The notes: generated by a model from the letters alone, not told the origin. 38,938 bases of DNA from an uncultured bacterium (GCA_903884945.1 CAISGR010000236.1:1-38938); one strand, 5' to 3'; counted from the first letter of the stretch, positions 8,471-18,103 are shown. A program made the numbers and translations.

Positions 8471-9228
8471 CGATCAAGCGTACCCTCGCGATCCGGCCCG
8501 ATCCAGGCGGCGTGGTCCCCGAAACCGCGATGGTGATGGCGGCAGGTCTCGGCAAGCGGATGCGCCCGCTGACCGCGACGCGGCCCAAGCCGCTGGTCGA
8601 GGTCGCCGGACGGCCGTTGATCGACCATGTTTTCAACCGGTTGCGTGCGGCCGGCGTGAAGCGCGCCGTGGTGAACGTGCATTACCTGGCCGACGCGCTC
8701 GAAGCGCATCTGACACACCGGGTCAAAGGCATCGACGTCGTAGTATCGGACGAGCGCGGCCAGTTGATGGAGACCGGCGGCGGGATCGTCCAGGCGCGAG
8801 CGCTGATTGGCGACAAGCCGTTTCTGGTCGTCAACAGCGACAATTTGTGGATCGACGGGCCGGCCGATGCGATCCGCCTGCTTGCTGCGCGCTGGGACGA
8901 CGCCACCATGGACGCGCTGCTGCTCGTCGTGCCGCTGGCCAAGGCCTATAACCATGGCGGGCAGGGGGATTTCCATCTCGCGCCGGATGGCCGGATCACC
9001 AAGCGCCGCCAGCCGGGCAGGCCGGCGCCGTTCGTCTATACGGGCGTGCAGATCCTGTCGCCACGCGTGATCGCCGATTGGCCAGAGGGGCCCTTCTCGA
9101 CCATGGTGTTCTGGGAACGGGCAATCGCCGCCGGCCGCGCCTATGGGCTGGTCCACCAGGGCCTGTGGTTCGATGTCGGCACGCCGGCCGCGATCGGCAG
9201 TACCGAAGCCATGCTGGCCGATGGCTGA
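8467..9228 (+). CDS. murU: N-acetylmuramate-1-phosphate uridylyltransferase MurU
   Basis: The 253-residue nucleotidyltransferase has the signature AAGLGKRMRPLT (about 25-36) and KPLVEVAGRPLIDH, followed by the metal-site region VVNSDNLWIDG and the sugar-site region ETGGGIVQA. MurU transfers UMP from UTP to MurNAc-1-phosphate, giving UDP-MurNAc for peptidoglycan synthesis. Its start ATG overlaps the amgK stop as ATGA, so the two recycling enzymes are made together. In the same fold it could be a mannose-1-phosphate guanylyltransferase, but its position behind amgK and its short length favour MurU. Confidence 0.88.
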   Translation: MTIKRTLAIRPDPGGVVPETAMVMAAGLGKRMRPLTATRPKPLVEVAGRPLIDHVFNRLRAAGVKRAVVNVHYLADALEAHLTHRVKGIDVVVSDERGQLMETGGGIVQARALIGDKPFLVVNSDNLWIDGPADAIRLLAARWDDATMDALLLVVPLAKAYNHGGQGDFHLAPDGRITKRRQPGRPAPFVYTGVQILSPRVIADWPEGPFSTMVFWERAIAAGRAYGLVHQGLWFDVGTPAAIGSTEAMLADG

Positions 9229-12196
9229 GGCCCGCAAGCCGCAACTCTTCACCATACCCGCGCACAGGGCCTTCGCCGACGCGCTTGCCGCAGGACTGAT
9301 CCGGCGCTTCGGCGACGAGCCGCTGGGGCTGGCGCGCGGACTGGTGCTGCTGCCGAACAACCGCGCCCGGCGCGCCATGACCGATGCCTTTGTGCGCGCG
9401 AGCGAGGGCGGCCTGTTGCTGCCCCGGCTGGTCGCGATCGGCGACCCCGCACTCGACGAGGCGGCCGGCGCTGCGCTGGACCCGGCTGACGATAGCGACC
9501 CGGTACCGCCGGCGGTACCGCCGCTCCAGCGGCGGATGATCCTTGCCCGGCTGGTTGCCGAGGAGCGTCTGCGCAGCGGCCACCCGGTCGACGCCGCCGA
9601 GGCGGTCCGACTCGCAGGCGATCTCGCGCGGACGCTCGATCAGTTGCTCGTCGAGGAAGTGGCGCCCGCTCGGTTGCGCGAGCTGGAACTGAGCGAGGAC
9701 CTGTCCGATCACTGGCAGCGCGCGCTGGCGTTGTTCGGAATCGTGCTCGATCGCTGGCCGCTCGAACTGGCGCGGCTGGCCAGGATAGACCTGGCGGATC
9801 GGCGCGCGCAGTTGCTCCGGCGGCTCGCAGCGCGGTGGCGCGCGGATCCGCCTGGGGGCTTTGTCTGCGCGGCGGGGATCACCGATTCCGCGCCGGCCGT
9901 TGCGCGGCTGATGCGTTGCGTCTCCGAACTGCCCCAGGGCATGGTGGTCCTCGCCGATCTCGCGACCGCGATGGACGAAGGCGAATGGCAGGCGCTGGGC
10001 CCGCATCAGCCCGACCCGGTGACCGGCTTTCGCAGCCGGTCGATCGAGACGCACCCGCAATTCCATCTGAAGCTGATGCTCGAACGGATGGGCGTGAATC
10101 GCGGCGAATTCCTGCCATGGCGCGACGGCGGAGGGCATGATGCCACGCCGGCACGTGGGCGGGCCATCGCCAATGCGCTGGCGCCTGCGGAGTTTACCGG
10201 CAAATGGACGTCGCTCGAGGCCGAGGATCGTCGCCTGTCCGGTATCGCTGCCGCCGAACTCGCGACACCGGCCGAGGAGGCGCAGGCCATCGCGCTTGCC
10301 TTGCGCGAAGTGCTCGAGGTGCCCGGACGCACGGCGGCGCTGGTGACGCCCGATCGCGCGCTGGCCCGGCGGGTCGCGGCCCATGCAGCGCGCTGGGGGA
10401 TCGAGATCGACGACTCGGCGGGCCGGGCGCTGTCGATCCTGCCGTCGGGAACGCTGCTGACCGCGCTGGCCGAAGCGGCGACCCAACGTTTCGCGCCGCT
10501 TGCATTGCTGACATTGCTCAAGCACCCGCTAGTCCGTTTCGGTGAAGTGCGCGGCGCCTGGCTGGAAGGAGCGCGCCGGCTCGATCGGGTGCTGCGCGGG
10601 CCGCGGCCGGCACCGGGCCTCGCCGGGATCGACGACCATCTTGCCGATCCGCCGGAGCGCGAGCGGCGCCTGCGCGCCGAGGCGGCTTCCTGGTGGCCCG
10701 AGGCACGTGCGCTGCTCGCGCCGATCGAGGCGACCTTCGAAGCTGGCCCGCAGCCGTTGACGACGTTGCTGGCGGCGCTGCGCGAGACGGCGCAGGCGCT
10801 GTGCGGCGACGCCCTGTGGAGTGGGCCGGCCGGGCGCGCTGCGTCCGAGCTCCTCGCGGGACTGGAGGCGGAAGCCGGTGCCGGGCCATCGAGCGTGGAG
10901 CCGGCCAGTCTCGCGCCGCTGCTGAAGACGCTGATGGACGAAGTCGCGGTGCGTCCGCCGCAGGGCGGCCATCCGCGCCTCGCCATCTACGGTCTGATCG
11001 AGGCGCGGTTACAGACCGCCGACCTGATGATCCTGGGCGGTCTCAACGAGGGAACCTGGCCGGGGCAACCCGCGCCCGATCCCTGGCTGGCGCCGCGCAT
11101 CCGCGCCGAACTCGGCCTGCCTGGCCTGGAACGGCGCGTCGGCGTGTCGGCGCACGATCTGGCCAGCGCGCTCGGTGCGCCGCGGGCGTTGATCACGCGC
11201 GCCCGTCGCGATGCCAGTCAGCCGGCCATTGCCTCCCGGTTCTGGCTGAGATTGCAGGCGCTTGCGGGTGATCGCTTCGAACGGGCGCGAGCGCTGGAAG
11301 GCTGGACGCGCGCGCTCGACACGCCCGGCGATCATCTGCCCGCCGATCAGCCGGCGCCTTCGCCTCCCGCCGCATTGCGCCCGACGCGAATCGCGGTGAC
11401 CGATGTCGATCGCCTGAAAGCCGATCCCTATGCCTTTTACGCCAAGCGCATCCTGCGGCTGATGCCGCTCGATCCGGTCGACGCCGATCCCAGCGCCGCG
11501 TGGCGCGGCACGGCGGTGCACGAGATTCTCGAAACCTGGGCGCGGGAAGATCAGTGCGCACCGGGCGCGCTGCACGTGCGCGCACTGGCGATGCTTGCCG
11601 ACGAGCGAACGCATCCGATGATGCGCGCGCTGTGGCAGCCGCGGCTGATGGAGGCGATCGACTGGATCGCCGCCGAAATCGGACGCGGTGCAGCGCTCGG
11701 CAGGGAGGTGCTGGCGGTCGAGCGCGAGGGCAAGATCGCGATTGCCGGCGTGACGCTGACCGGCAAGTTCGATCGGATTGACCGCCTTCCGGACGGCAGC
11801 CTGGCGGTAATCGACTACAAGACGGGCAAGGCGCCCTCGCCGGCGGCGGTGCGGGCCGGGTTCAGCCTGCAACTCGGGCTGCTCGGGTTGATCGCGGAGC
11901 GCGGCGGCTATGAGGGCATCCGAGGTGAGGCGCGCGGCTTCGAATATTGGTCGCTCGGCAAGCGCAACGACAGTTTCGGCTATGTCACCTCGCCGGTCGA
12001 TCCGGCGGGCAAGGGCGACAAGGTGCTGCCGCAGGACTTCACCGCGCTCGCCGCGCATCATTTCACCGAAGCAGTGGCGGCATGGCTGACCGGCCTCGAG
12101 GCATTCACCGCGAAGCTCCATCCCGAATATGCGCCTTATGCCGATTATGATCAGCTGATGCGCCGCGACGAATGGTACGGCCGTGAGCGGGGTTAG
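9221..12196 (+). CDS. addB: Double-strand break repair protein AddB (alphaproteobacterial type)
   Basis: The product is 991 residues, starting at an ATG that overlaps the end of murU by 8 bases. The N-terminal part is an inactivated helicase-like module (VLLPNNRARRAMTDAF). The C-terminal part is a PD-(D/E)XK RecB-type nuclease: RGTAVHEILE, then LTGKFDRIDR and AVIDYKTGKAPS with catalytic Asp and Lys. With AddA it forms the helicase-nuclease that resects double-strand breaks, stops at Chi-like sites and loads RecA. The four cysteines that hold an iron-sulfur cluster around the nuclease of Bacillus AddB are absent here; the C-terminal region after the nuclease motif contains no Cys, as expected for alphaproteobacterial AddB. 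It overlaps addA by 14 bases. Confidence 0.95.
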   Translation: MAEARKPQLFTIPAHRAFADALAAGLIRRFGDEPLGLARGLVLLPNNRARRAMTDAFVRASEGGLLLPRLVAIGDPALDEAAGAALDPADDSDPVPPAVPPLQRRMILARLVAEERLRSGHPVDAAEAVRLAGDLARTLDQLLVEEVAPARLRELELSEDLSDHWQRALALFGIVLDRWPLELARLARIDLADRRAQLLRRLAARWRADPPGGFVCAAGITDSAPAVARLMRCVSELPQGMVVLADLATAMDEGEWQALGPHQPDPVTGFRSRSIETHPQFHLKLMLERMGVNRGEFLPWRDGGGHDATPARGRAIANALAPAEFTGKWTSLEAEDRRLSGIAAAELATPAEEAQAIALALREVLEVPGRTAALVTPDRALARRVAAHAARWGIEIDDSAGRALSILPSGTLLTALAEAATQRFAPLALLTLLKHPLVRFGEVRGAWLEGARRLDRVLRGPRPAPGLAGIDDHLADPPERERRLRAEAASWWPEARALLAPIEATFEAGPQPLTTLLAALRETAQALCGDALWSGPAGRAASELLAGLEAEAGAGPSSVEPASLAPLLKTLMDEVAVRPPQGGHPRLAIYGLIEARLQTADLMILGGLNEGTWPGQPAPDPWLAPRIRAELGLPGLERRVGVSAHDLASALGAPRALITRARRDASQPAIASRFWLRLQALAGDRFERARALEGWTRALDTPGDHLPADQPAPSPPAALRPTRIAVTDVDRLKADPYAFYAKRILRLMPLDPVDADPSAAWRGTAVHEILETWAREDQCAPGALHVRALAMLADERTHPMMRALWQPRLMEAIDWIAAEIGRGAALGREVLAVEREGKIAIAGVTLTGKFDRIDRLPDGSLAVIDYKTGKAPSPAAVRAGFSLQLGLLGLIAERGGYEGIRGEARGFEYWSLGKRNDSFGYVTSPVDPAGKGDKVLPQDFTALAAHHFTEAVAAWLTGLEAFTAKLHPEYAPYADYDQLMRRDEWYGRERG

Positions 12197-15100
12197 GTCC
12201 GGGGCTCTCCCGCTACTCAAGGGCAACCAGGCGGCGGCAAGCGCGCCGGACGCGCATGTCTGGCTGTCGGCCTCGGCCGGCACGGGCAAGACGCAGGTGC
12301 TCACCGCACGCGTGTTTCGGCTGTTGTTGCGCGGCGTCGACCCGGGAGCGATCCTGTGCCTCACCTTCACCAAGGCTGGCGCGGCGGAAATGGCCGGACG
12401 GATCAGCGCGCGGCTCGCCGCCTGGGTGCGGATGGACGAGCGGGATCTGAAGAAGGACCTGTTCGCGCTGGGCGAAGATCATCTCGATCCGCGCCTGATT
12501 GCCTATGCGCGCACCCTGTTCGCCAAGGTGCTCGATGCGCCGGGCGGGGGCCTGCGCATCCAGACGATCCACAGCTTCTGCCAGGGGCTGCTGGCGGCCT
12601 TTCCCGTCGAGGCGGGGCTGGTGCCGGGCTTTCGACCGCTGGAGGGCAGGGAGGAAGCGGTGCTGGCGCGCGAGGCGCTTGCGGACATGCTCGTCACGGC
12701 CGACCGCGAGGGAAGGGCCAAGCCGATCGATACGATCGGTCGGCTCAGCGTGCGGCTCGGCGAGGGGGAGGCGGAGAATTTCCTGCGCGCCTGCGCCCGT
12801 GCGCCCGCCGCGATGGAGGAACTGCCGCGCGGCGACGGCCTCCGACCGTTTATCCGTCGTCAGCTCGATCTCCCGGCGGGCGATATCGAAAGCGTGATCC
12901 TCAGCGCGTGCGGCGACGACGCGTTCGATCACGAGGCGCTCGACGCCGTCGGCGGAATGAACAGCGGCTGGGGCACGAAGAGCGGCATGGAGCGTGCCCG
13001 GATCATCTCCGAGTGGCTGGAGAAGCCGGTGGCGGATCGCGTGGCGTCGCTCGGCGATCTGCACAAGATCTGGGCCAAGGCCGATGGCGACATGCGGTCG
13101 TTCGGCAAGGGCCAGGCGCCACAGGACGAGGACTATGCCGAGCTTGCCGGCGGGCTCTACAGCTATTGCGCGGAACTGCTCGACCTCCGGGTGCGCGCTG
13201 CCTATGCCGATCTGCTCGCCGATGCACTCGATGTCGGTCGCGACTACGCCGCCGCCTATGGCCGGGCAAAGCGCCGTGTTGGTGGCGTGGATTTCGATGA
13301 CCTGATCCGCGCGACGATCGCGCTGCTCGGCCAACCGGGCATGGGCGAATGGGTGCGCTACAAACTCGACCAGGTGACCGAGCACATCCTGATCGACGAG
13401 GCGCAGGACACCAATCCGGAGCAATGGTCGATTATTCGCGCCCTGGCGGACGAGTTCTTCGCAGGGTTGGGTGCGCATGACGAGCGGCTGCGGACGCTGT
13501 TCACCGTCGGCGACTACAAGCAGGCGATTTTCGGCTTCCAGGGTACGCATCCGATCTATTTCCAGGCGGCGGAGCGCCATTTCGGCGGCCTGGCGGAGGG
13601 CGCGCGGGGCGAGGACGGCCGCGAGGGGCTGCGCTTCGACCGCCTTTCGCTGACCCACAGCTTCCGCTCGACCCGCCCGGTGCTCGAATTCGTCGACGCG
13701 GCGATCGACGCGATCCCGGAGCCGGGGCTGGGCACCATCGCCGAGCGTGAACCGCATGCGAGCGAGGTCGATGGCCCCGGCACCGTCACGCTCTGGCCGC
13801 TCGTCATCGCGGGCGGCAGCGAGGAGGACGAAGAGGGCTGGATCGCCGATTCCACCCGCGCGCTCGCCAGCCAGATCGCAAAGCAGATCAAGGCCTGGGT
13901 CGGCACGCTGGTGCTGGAAAGCCAGGGGCGGTTGCTCCGGCCCGAGGATGTGATGATCCTCGTCAAGCGCCGCGGCGAGCTCGCCTCGCTCATCGTTGCG
14001 CGGCTCTATGCCGAGGGAGTCGCGGTTGCGGGCGTCGACCGGCTGCGGCTCAATGCGCCGCTGGCGGTGCAGGACCTGCTGGCGGCGATCCGCTTCGTGC
14101 TCCAGCCCGAGGATGATCTTTCGCTTGCCTCCCTGCTCGTCTCGCCGCTGATCGGCTGGAGCCAGGAGGAGTTGATGGTGGCGGCGCCTCGCGAGGCCGG
14201 CAGCCTGTGGCGGCACCTGTCGCGCACCCAGCCCCGCGATGCGCTGGATCCGCTCCACCGGATACTTGACCGCGCCGATATCGCCACGCCCTATCAGTTC
14301 CTGGAAGAAATGCTGTCGGGTGTGCTCGACGGGCGGCGCAAGCTGATCCGGCGACTGGGGCAGGAGGCGCGCGACCCGATCGAGGAATTGCTCAACGCGG
14401 CGCTCGATTTCGAATCGCTCGGCACGCCATCGCTGCAACGCTTTCTCGACTGGTTCGATCGCGGCGATGTCGAGATCAAGCGCGATCCTTCGGCGCCGCT
14501 CGATGCTGTTCGGGTAATGACGGCGCACGGGGCAAAGGGATTGCAGGCGCCACTGGTGATCCTTGCCGATGCCGCCGTCGATCCGACCCGTTCGCCGCGC
14601 TCGACATTGTCCTGGACGCCGGACGAAATGGCCAATGCCCTGCCGATCTTCCGGCCGCGCGCGGCCGAGCGCGGTCCGCTTGCCGGGGTAATCGAGGCGG
14701 ATGCGCAGCGTGAGCTGGAGGAGCATTGGCGGCTCTTCTATGTCGCAGCGACGCGAGCGGAGGAACGGCTGGTGATTGCGGGCGCGCTCGGACCGCTGGC
14801 CAAAGGCGAGCCGCCGCCCTCGAGCTGGTACGCCGTCGCCGACCGAGCGATGAATACGCTCGGCGTCGCGCCGTCGCCGGAAGCGCGCAGCTTCACGGGG
14901 ATCGTACCGCAAAGGCCGGTTGCCGTCGCGGCGCGCAAACAGGCGGAGCCGCACGGGGACGAGGCGGTGCCGGCATGGGCTGCACAGCAAGCCCCGATCG
15001 AGGCCCGCCCGCCGCGCCCGCTTGCGCCTTCGTCGCTGGGCGAGGATGCGGTGGCCGACCCGCCGCCGTCCCCCGCGCTGCGGCTCGCGGCGGAGCGCGG

Positions 15101-15620
15101 AAGACTGATCCACGCCCTGTTCGAGCGCTTGCCGGCGGTGGCGCGGGATACCCGCGAAGCCGCTGCCGACCGATGGCTCGATCGGGTCGGCGGGCTCGCC
15201 GACGCGGCGGCGCGTGGCGAGATCGCGCGAACCGTACTCGGCATCCTCGACGATCCCCGGTTTGCCGAACTGTTCGGTCCCGAATCGCTGGCCGAAGCGC
15301 CGATCGCGGCGGTGGTCGGGCAGGGCATCGTCGTTTCCGGCACGGTGGACCGGCTGCTGGTCGTGCCGGACCGAATCCAGCTGGTCGATTTCAAGACCGG
15401 ACGGCAGGTGCCGGGAGCGATCGAGGATGTCCCGCCCTATCATGTGCGGCAGATGGCGGCCTATGTCGAAGCGCTGCGGGTGATCTTTCCCGGCCGCGCG
15501 ATCGAGGCGGCCCTGCTTTATACTGCGGGCCCGCTGTTGCTGGTGCTGCCGCAGCCCGTTCTGGACGCGCACAAGCCGGGCTTTCTCGCGCCCCAGCAAA
15601 GCTACGACCTGCCCGCTTGA
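12183..15620 (+). CDS. addA: Double-strand break repair helicase-nuclease AddA
   Basis: The product is 1145 residues from a GTG at 12183 that overlaps the end of addB by 14 bases. UvrD-type helicase motifs are in order: Walker A SASAGTGKT (29-37), LTFTKAGAAEMAGRI, Walker B ILIDEAQDTNPEQW, motif III DYKQAIFGFQG, motif IV LTHSFRSTRPVLEF, motif V VMTAHGAKGLQAPLVIL and motif VI FYVAATRAEERL. A C-terminal PD-(D/E)XK nuclease follows with VSGTVDRLL and LVDFKTGRQVP. Together with AddB it unwinds and trims DNA ends for RecA-dependent repair. It ends 49 bases before trxA. The motifs are intact, so the enzyme is expected to be active. Confidence 0.97.
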   Translation: MSGVRSGALPLLKGNQAAASAPDAHVWLSASAGTGKTQVLTARVFRLLLRGVDPGAILCLTFTKAGAAEMAGRISARLAAWVRMDERDLKKDLFALGEDHLDPRLIAYARTLFAKVLDAPGGGLRIQTIHSFCQGLLAAFPVEAGLVPGFRPLEGREEAVLAREALADMLVTADREGRAKPIDTIGRLSVRLGEGEAENFLRACARAPAAMEELPRGDGLRPFIRRQLDLPAGDIESVILSACGDDAFDHEALDAVGGMNSGWGTKSGMERARIISEWLEKPVADRVASLGDLHKIWAKADGDMRSFGKGQAPQDEDYAELAGGLYSYCAELLDLRVRAAYADLLADALDVGRDYAAAYGRAKRRVGGVDFDDLIRATIALLGQPGMGEWVRYKLDQVTEHILIDEAQDTNPEQWSIIRALADEFFAGLGAHDERLRTLFTVGDYKQAIFGFQGTHPIYFQAAERHFGGLAEGARGEDGREGLRFDRLSLTHSFRSTRPVLEFVDAAIDAIPEPGLGTIAEREPHASEVDGPGTVTLWPLVIAGGSEEDEEGWIADSTRALASQIAKQIKAWVGTLVLESQGRLLRPEDVMILVKRRGELASLIVARLYAEGVAVAGVDRLRLNAPLAVQDLLAAIRFVLQPEDDLSLASLLVSPLIGWSQEELMVAAPREAGSLWRHLSRTQPRDALDPLHRILDRADIATPYQFLEEMLSGVLDGRRKLIRRLGQEARDPIEELLNAALDFESLGTPSLQRFLDWFDRGDVEIKRDPSAPLDAVRVMTAHGAKGLQAPLVILADAAVDPTRSPRSTLSWTPDEMANALPIFRPRAAERGPLAGVIEADAQRELEEHWRLFYVAATRAEERLVIAGALGPLAKGEPPPSSWYAVADRAMNTLGVAPSPEARSFTGIVPQRPVAVAARKQAEPHGDEAVPAWAAQQAPIEARPPRPLAPSSLGEDAVADPPPSPALRLAAERGRLIHALFERLPAVARDTREAAADRWLDRVGGLADAAARGEIARTVLGILDDPRFAELFGPESLAEAPIAAVVGQGIVVSGTVDRLLVVPDRIQLVDFKTGRQVPGAIEDVPPYHVRQMAAYVEALRVIFPGRAIEAALLYTAGPLLLVLPQPVLDAHKPGFLAPQQSYDLPA

Positions 15621-15669
15621 GCCGGGCGGCGCCGATCCCTAGATTGCACCCATCACAGGAGATTCCATC

Positions 15670-15993
15670 ATGGCCACCAAGAAGATCACCGACGACAGCT
15701 TCCACAGCGACGTCATCAGTTCCGACAAGCCAGTGCTCGTCGATTTCTGGGCGGAGTGGTGCGGGCCGTGCAAGATGATCGGGCCGAGCCTGGAAGAGAT
15801 TTCCGACGAGCTCGGCGAGCAGGTGACGATCGCCAAGCTCAATATCGATGACAATCCCGATGCCCCGGGCCGCTACGGCGTGCGCGGCATCCCGACCATG
15901 ATCCTGTTCAAGAACGGCGCACCTGCGGCGACCAAGGTCGGTGCGGAGCCGAAGGGGCGGATCAAGGCATGGCTCGAGGGCGAGCTCGCCTGA
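15670..15993 (+). CDS. trxA: Thioredoxin
   Basis: This is a full-length cytoplasmic thioredoxin of 107 residues. The active site WCGPCKM has Cys31 and Cys34; VDFWAEW precedes it, and the cis-Pro loop [11 protein letters not shown] follows. It reduces disulfides in ribonucleotide reductase, PAPS reductase and other targets, using electrons from thioredoxin reductase. AGGAG lies eight bases before the ATG. The gene is separated from addA by 49 bases and is followed by a strong terminator, so it closes the divL-to-addA run. Confidence 0.97.
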   Translation: MATKKITDDSFHSDVISSDKPVLVDFWAEWCGPCKMIGPSLEEISDELGEQVTIAKLNIDDNPDAPGRYGVRGIPTMILFKNGAPAATKVGAEPKGRIKAWLEGELA

Positions 15994-16022
15994 GATTTGG
16001 CCCAAAGCGGCGAATGTCCATA

Positions 16023-16056
16023 GGGGCCGCGCAGCATCGGCTACGCGGCCCCTTTT
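16023..16056 (+). terminator. Rho-independent terminator after trxA
   Basis: A 9-bp GC stem (16023-16031 with 16044-16052) encloses a 12-base loop that can itself pair over 3 bp. TTTT follows at 16053-16056. It lies 30 bases after the trxA stop and marks the end of the long plus-strand housekeeping run. The next gene converges on it from the minus strand. Confidence 0.9.
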
Positions 16057-16090
16057 CGTTCGGACCGGGCCGCGCGGTGCAGCCGCCGGA

Positions 16091-16702
16091 TCACGTGAGC
16101 GGGATCATCACCTGGCTGGCATAGCCGTCGCGCGCCTGGAGACGGGCGTACCAGGCGGCCAGACTGGGGAGGTCCGGCCGCTGGATCGGCAGGGTGAACC
16201 AAGTATGGGCGTATACCCCCATCGGCACGTCGCCGATTCCGAAATCGTCGCCCGACAACCAGGGGCTGCCGCCGAGATGGGCGTCCAGAACCGCCATTTT
16301 CCGGGCACATGCCGCTGCCGAACGCTCGATCGCCTCCGGATCGCGCTGATCCGCCGGGCGGCGGATCAGGTTCAGGAAGGCGTCCCGCTGCGCCTCGGCA
16401 TAGTCGATCTGCCAATCCATCCAGCGATCGGCTAGCGCCCGCCGGGCGGGATCTGCCGGCCAGTAGCGATCGGGTGCGTAGCGCCCGGCGAGATAGCGCA
16501 GGATCGCGTTGGATTCCCACAGCACGACCTCATCGTCCTCGATCGTCGGGACGAGCGCGTTCGGGTTCTTCGCCAGATAGGCGGCGTCCATGCCGAAGGT
16601 GCCGCCGACGTCATGGCGGACATAGGCCAGGCCCGCTTCCTCGGCGAACCACGCGACCTTCTTCACATTGCGCGAGTTGAGCCGGCCCCAGATGGTGAGC
16701 AT
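16091..16702 (-). CDS. Glutathione S-transferase family protein
   Basis: The 203-residue protein has an N-terminal thioredoxin-like domain (MLTIWGRLNSRNVKKVAWF, with the probable active-site Ser in NSRN), the cis-Pro loop NALVPTIED and the glutathione-binding ESNAILRYLA. The all-helical C-terminal domain follows, with the capping-box region LSGDDFGIGDVPMG. It would conjugate glutathione to electrophiles or act as a glutathione-dependent reductase in the cytoplasm. A longer open frame upstream overlaps argJ and lacks family sequence, so ATG 16702 with GGAG about 10 bases upstream is the start. It begins 4 bases after the argJ stop and is therefore in one operon with argJ. Its natural substrate is unknown. 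Confidence 0.92.
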   Translation of the reverse strand: MLTIWGRLNSRNVKKVAWFAEEAGLAYVRHDVGGTFGMDAAYLAKNPNALVPTIEDDEVVLWESNAILRYLAGRYAPDRYWPADPARRALADRWMDWQIDYAEAQRDAFLNLIRRPADQRDPEAIERSAAACARKMAVLDAHLGGSPWLSGDDFGIGDVPMGVYAHTWFTLPIQRPDLPSLAAWYARLQARDGYASQVMIPLT

Positions 16703-16706
16703 TCGC

Positions 16707-17936
16707 TCAGCTCCGATAGTCGGCGTTGATCGCGATATAGCCATGGGTGAGATCGCAGGTCCAGACCGTTGCGCGGCCCTCGCCCAGGCCGATATCGACC
16801 CCGATATCGATCTCGCTCCCTTGCAGATGGGCCGTGACGGGCGCCTCGTCATAGCCCCTGACGGCGAGGCCATCGCGGGCGACCTGAGTCTCGCCGAAGC
16901 GGATGGCGAGCTTGTCGCGCTCGGCCGGTTCGCCGGCCTTGCCAACTGCCATGACGACGCGGCCCCAATTGGCGTCCTCGCCGGCGATGGCAGTCTTCAC
17001 CAGCGGCGAGTTGGCGATCGACATGGCGATGCGGTGCGCGCTGCGATCGCTCTCCGCGCCGGTCACCGCGACCGTGATGAACTTGGACGCGCCTTCGCCG
17101 TCGCGGACGACGAGATGGGAGAGCTGCAGGCATAGGTCGGCGAGCGCGGCGCGAAAGGCATCCGCACCCGGATCTTCGTCCGACGCGAGCGGCGCGTTGC
17201 CCGCCTTGCCGGTCGCGAAAGCGAGGACGGTGTCGCTGGTCGAGGTGTCGCTGTCGACGGTGATGCAGGAGAAGCTCTTCACGTTCGCATCGGCCAGCGC
17301 GGCCTGGAGGAAGGCGGGATCGACCGCCGCATCGGTGAAGATGAAGCCGAGCATCGTCGCCATGTCGGGCATGATCATGCCCGACCCCTTGATGATGCCA
17401 ACCAGGCTGACGGTCCGATCGCCGATCACCGCGCGGGTGACGGCAGCCTTGGCAAAGGTGTCGGTCGTCATGATCGTGGCGGCAGCCTCTTCCCAGCTGC
17501 AGGGCTCGGCCTGGAAGGCGGCGTCGAGCCCGGCCTCGCTCTTGTCGATCGGGAGCGGGACGCCGATCACGCCGGTCGAGGCGACGAACACGTCCGACGG
17601 CTGGCAGTCGATCCGTCGCGCTACGCGCGCGACGAGATTCTCCACCGCCTCGCGGCCGCGATCGCCGGTGAAGGCATTCGAGTTGCCGGCATTGACGACC
17701 AGCGCCCGGGCCTGGCCGAGCACCAGCGCCTTGCGGCACCATTCGACCTCGGGGGAAGGGCAGCGGCTCTGGGTGAGCACGCCGGCGACCGTGGTACCCG
17801 GATCGAGCGTGACGAAGGTCAGATCGCAGCGGTCCCAGGTCTTGTAGCGCGCCCGGGCGACGCGCGCGATGACGCCGGGAACGGGAGGAAGCGCTGGAAA
17901 GCCTTCGGGGGCGAGCGGGGAGCGGGTGCTGGACAT
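16707..17936 (-). CDS. argJ: Arginine biosynthesis bifunctional protein ArgJ
   Basis: The product is 409 residues from ATG 17936 (GAGG upstream; ATG 17948 is an in-frame alternative). ArgJ is made as a proenzyme that cleaves itself before a Thr. Here the site lies in KGSGMIMPDMATMLGF, so Thr194 would be the new N-terminal nucleophile of the beta chain. Other family motifs are VNAGNSNAFTG, VASTGVIG and IMTTDTFAK. It transfers acetyl groups from N-acetylornithine to glutamate (acetyl recycling); many homologues also use acetyl-CoA. This is the fifth, and in bifunctional forms also the first, step of arginine synthesis. It is co-directional with the GST gene 4 bases downstream. Whether it is mono- or bifunctional cannot be read directly. 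Confidence 0.95.
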   Translation of the reverse strand: MSSTRSPLAPEGFPALPPVPGVIARVARARYKTWDRCDLTFVTLDPGTTVAGVLTQSRCPSPEVEWCRKALVLGQARALVVNAGNSNAFTGDRGREAVENLVARVARRIDCQPSDVFVASTGVIGVPLPIDKSEAGLDAAFQAEPCSWEEAAATIMTTDTFAKAAVTRAVIGDRTVSLVGIIKGSGMIMPDMATMLGFIFTDAAVDPAFLQAALADANVKSFSCITVDSDTSTSDTVLAFATGKAGNAPLASDEDPGADAFRAALADLCLQLSHLVVRDGEGASKFITVAVTGAESDRSAHRIAMSIANSPLVKTAIAGEDANWGRVVMAVGKAGEPAERDKLAIRFGETQVARDGLAVRGYDEAPVTAHLQGSEIDIGVDIGLGEGRATVWTCDLTHGYIAINADYRS

Positions 17937-18103
17937 GGCGGCCCTCATAAAGCCCGGCGCGGGCCGCGCAAATGGCCTGTGGCGGCGAAGGATAAGAAGG
18001 CTCCATGATCCGCCCTGTCAGTGCTTGCCAATGGCAAGGCACTGATGTCGTGGTATATCGGCCCCGGAGAGCCGCGACGGGCGCTGTGAACACGGGGGAT
18101 ATC

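Noticed and set aside
12213..15599. Very long open frame (1128 codons) on the minus strand opposite addA
   Set aside because: It mirrors addA, which has all helicase and nuclease motifs. The antisense product is Arg-, Gln- and His-rich with no domain, as expected for the complement of a GC-rich gene.
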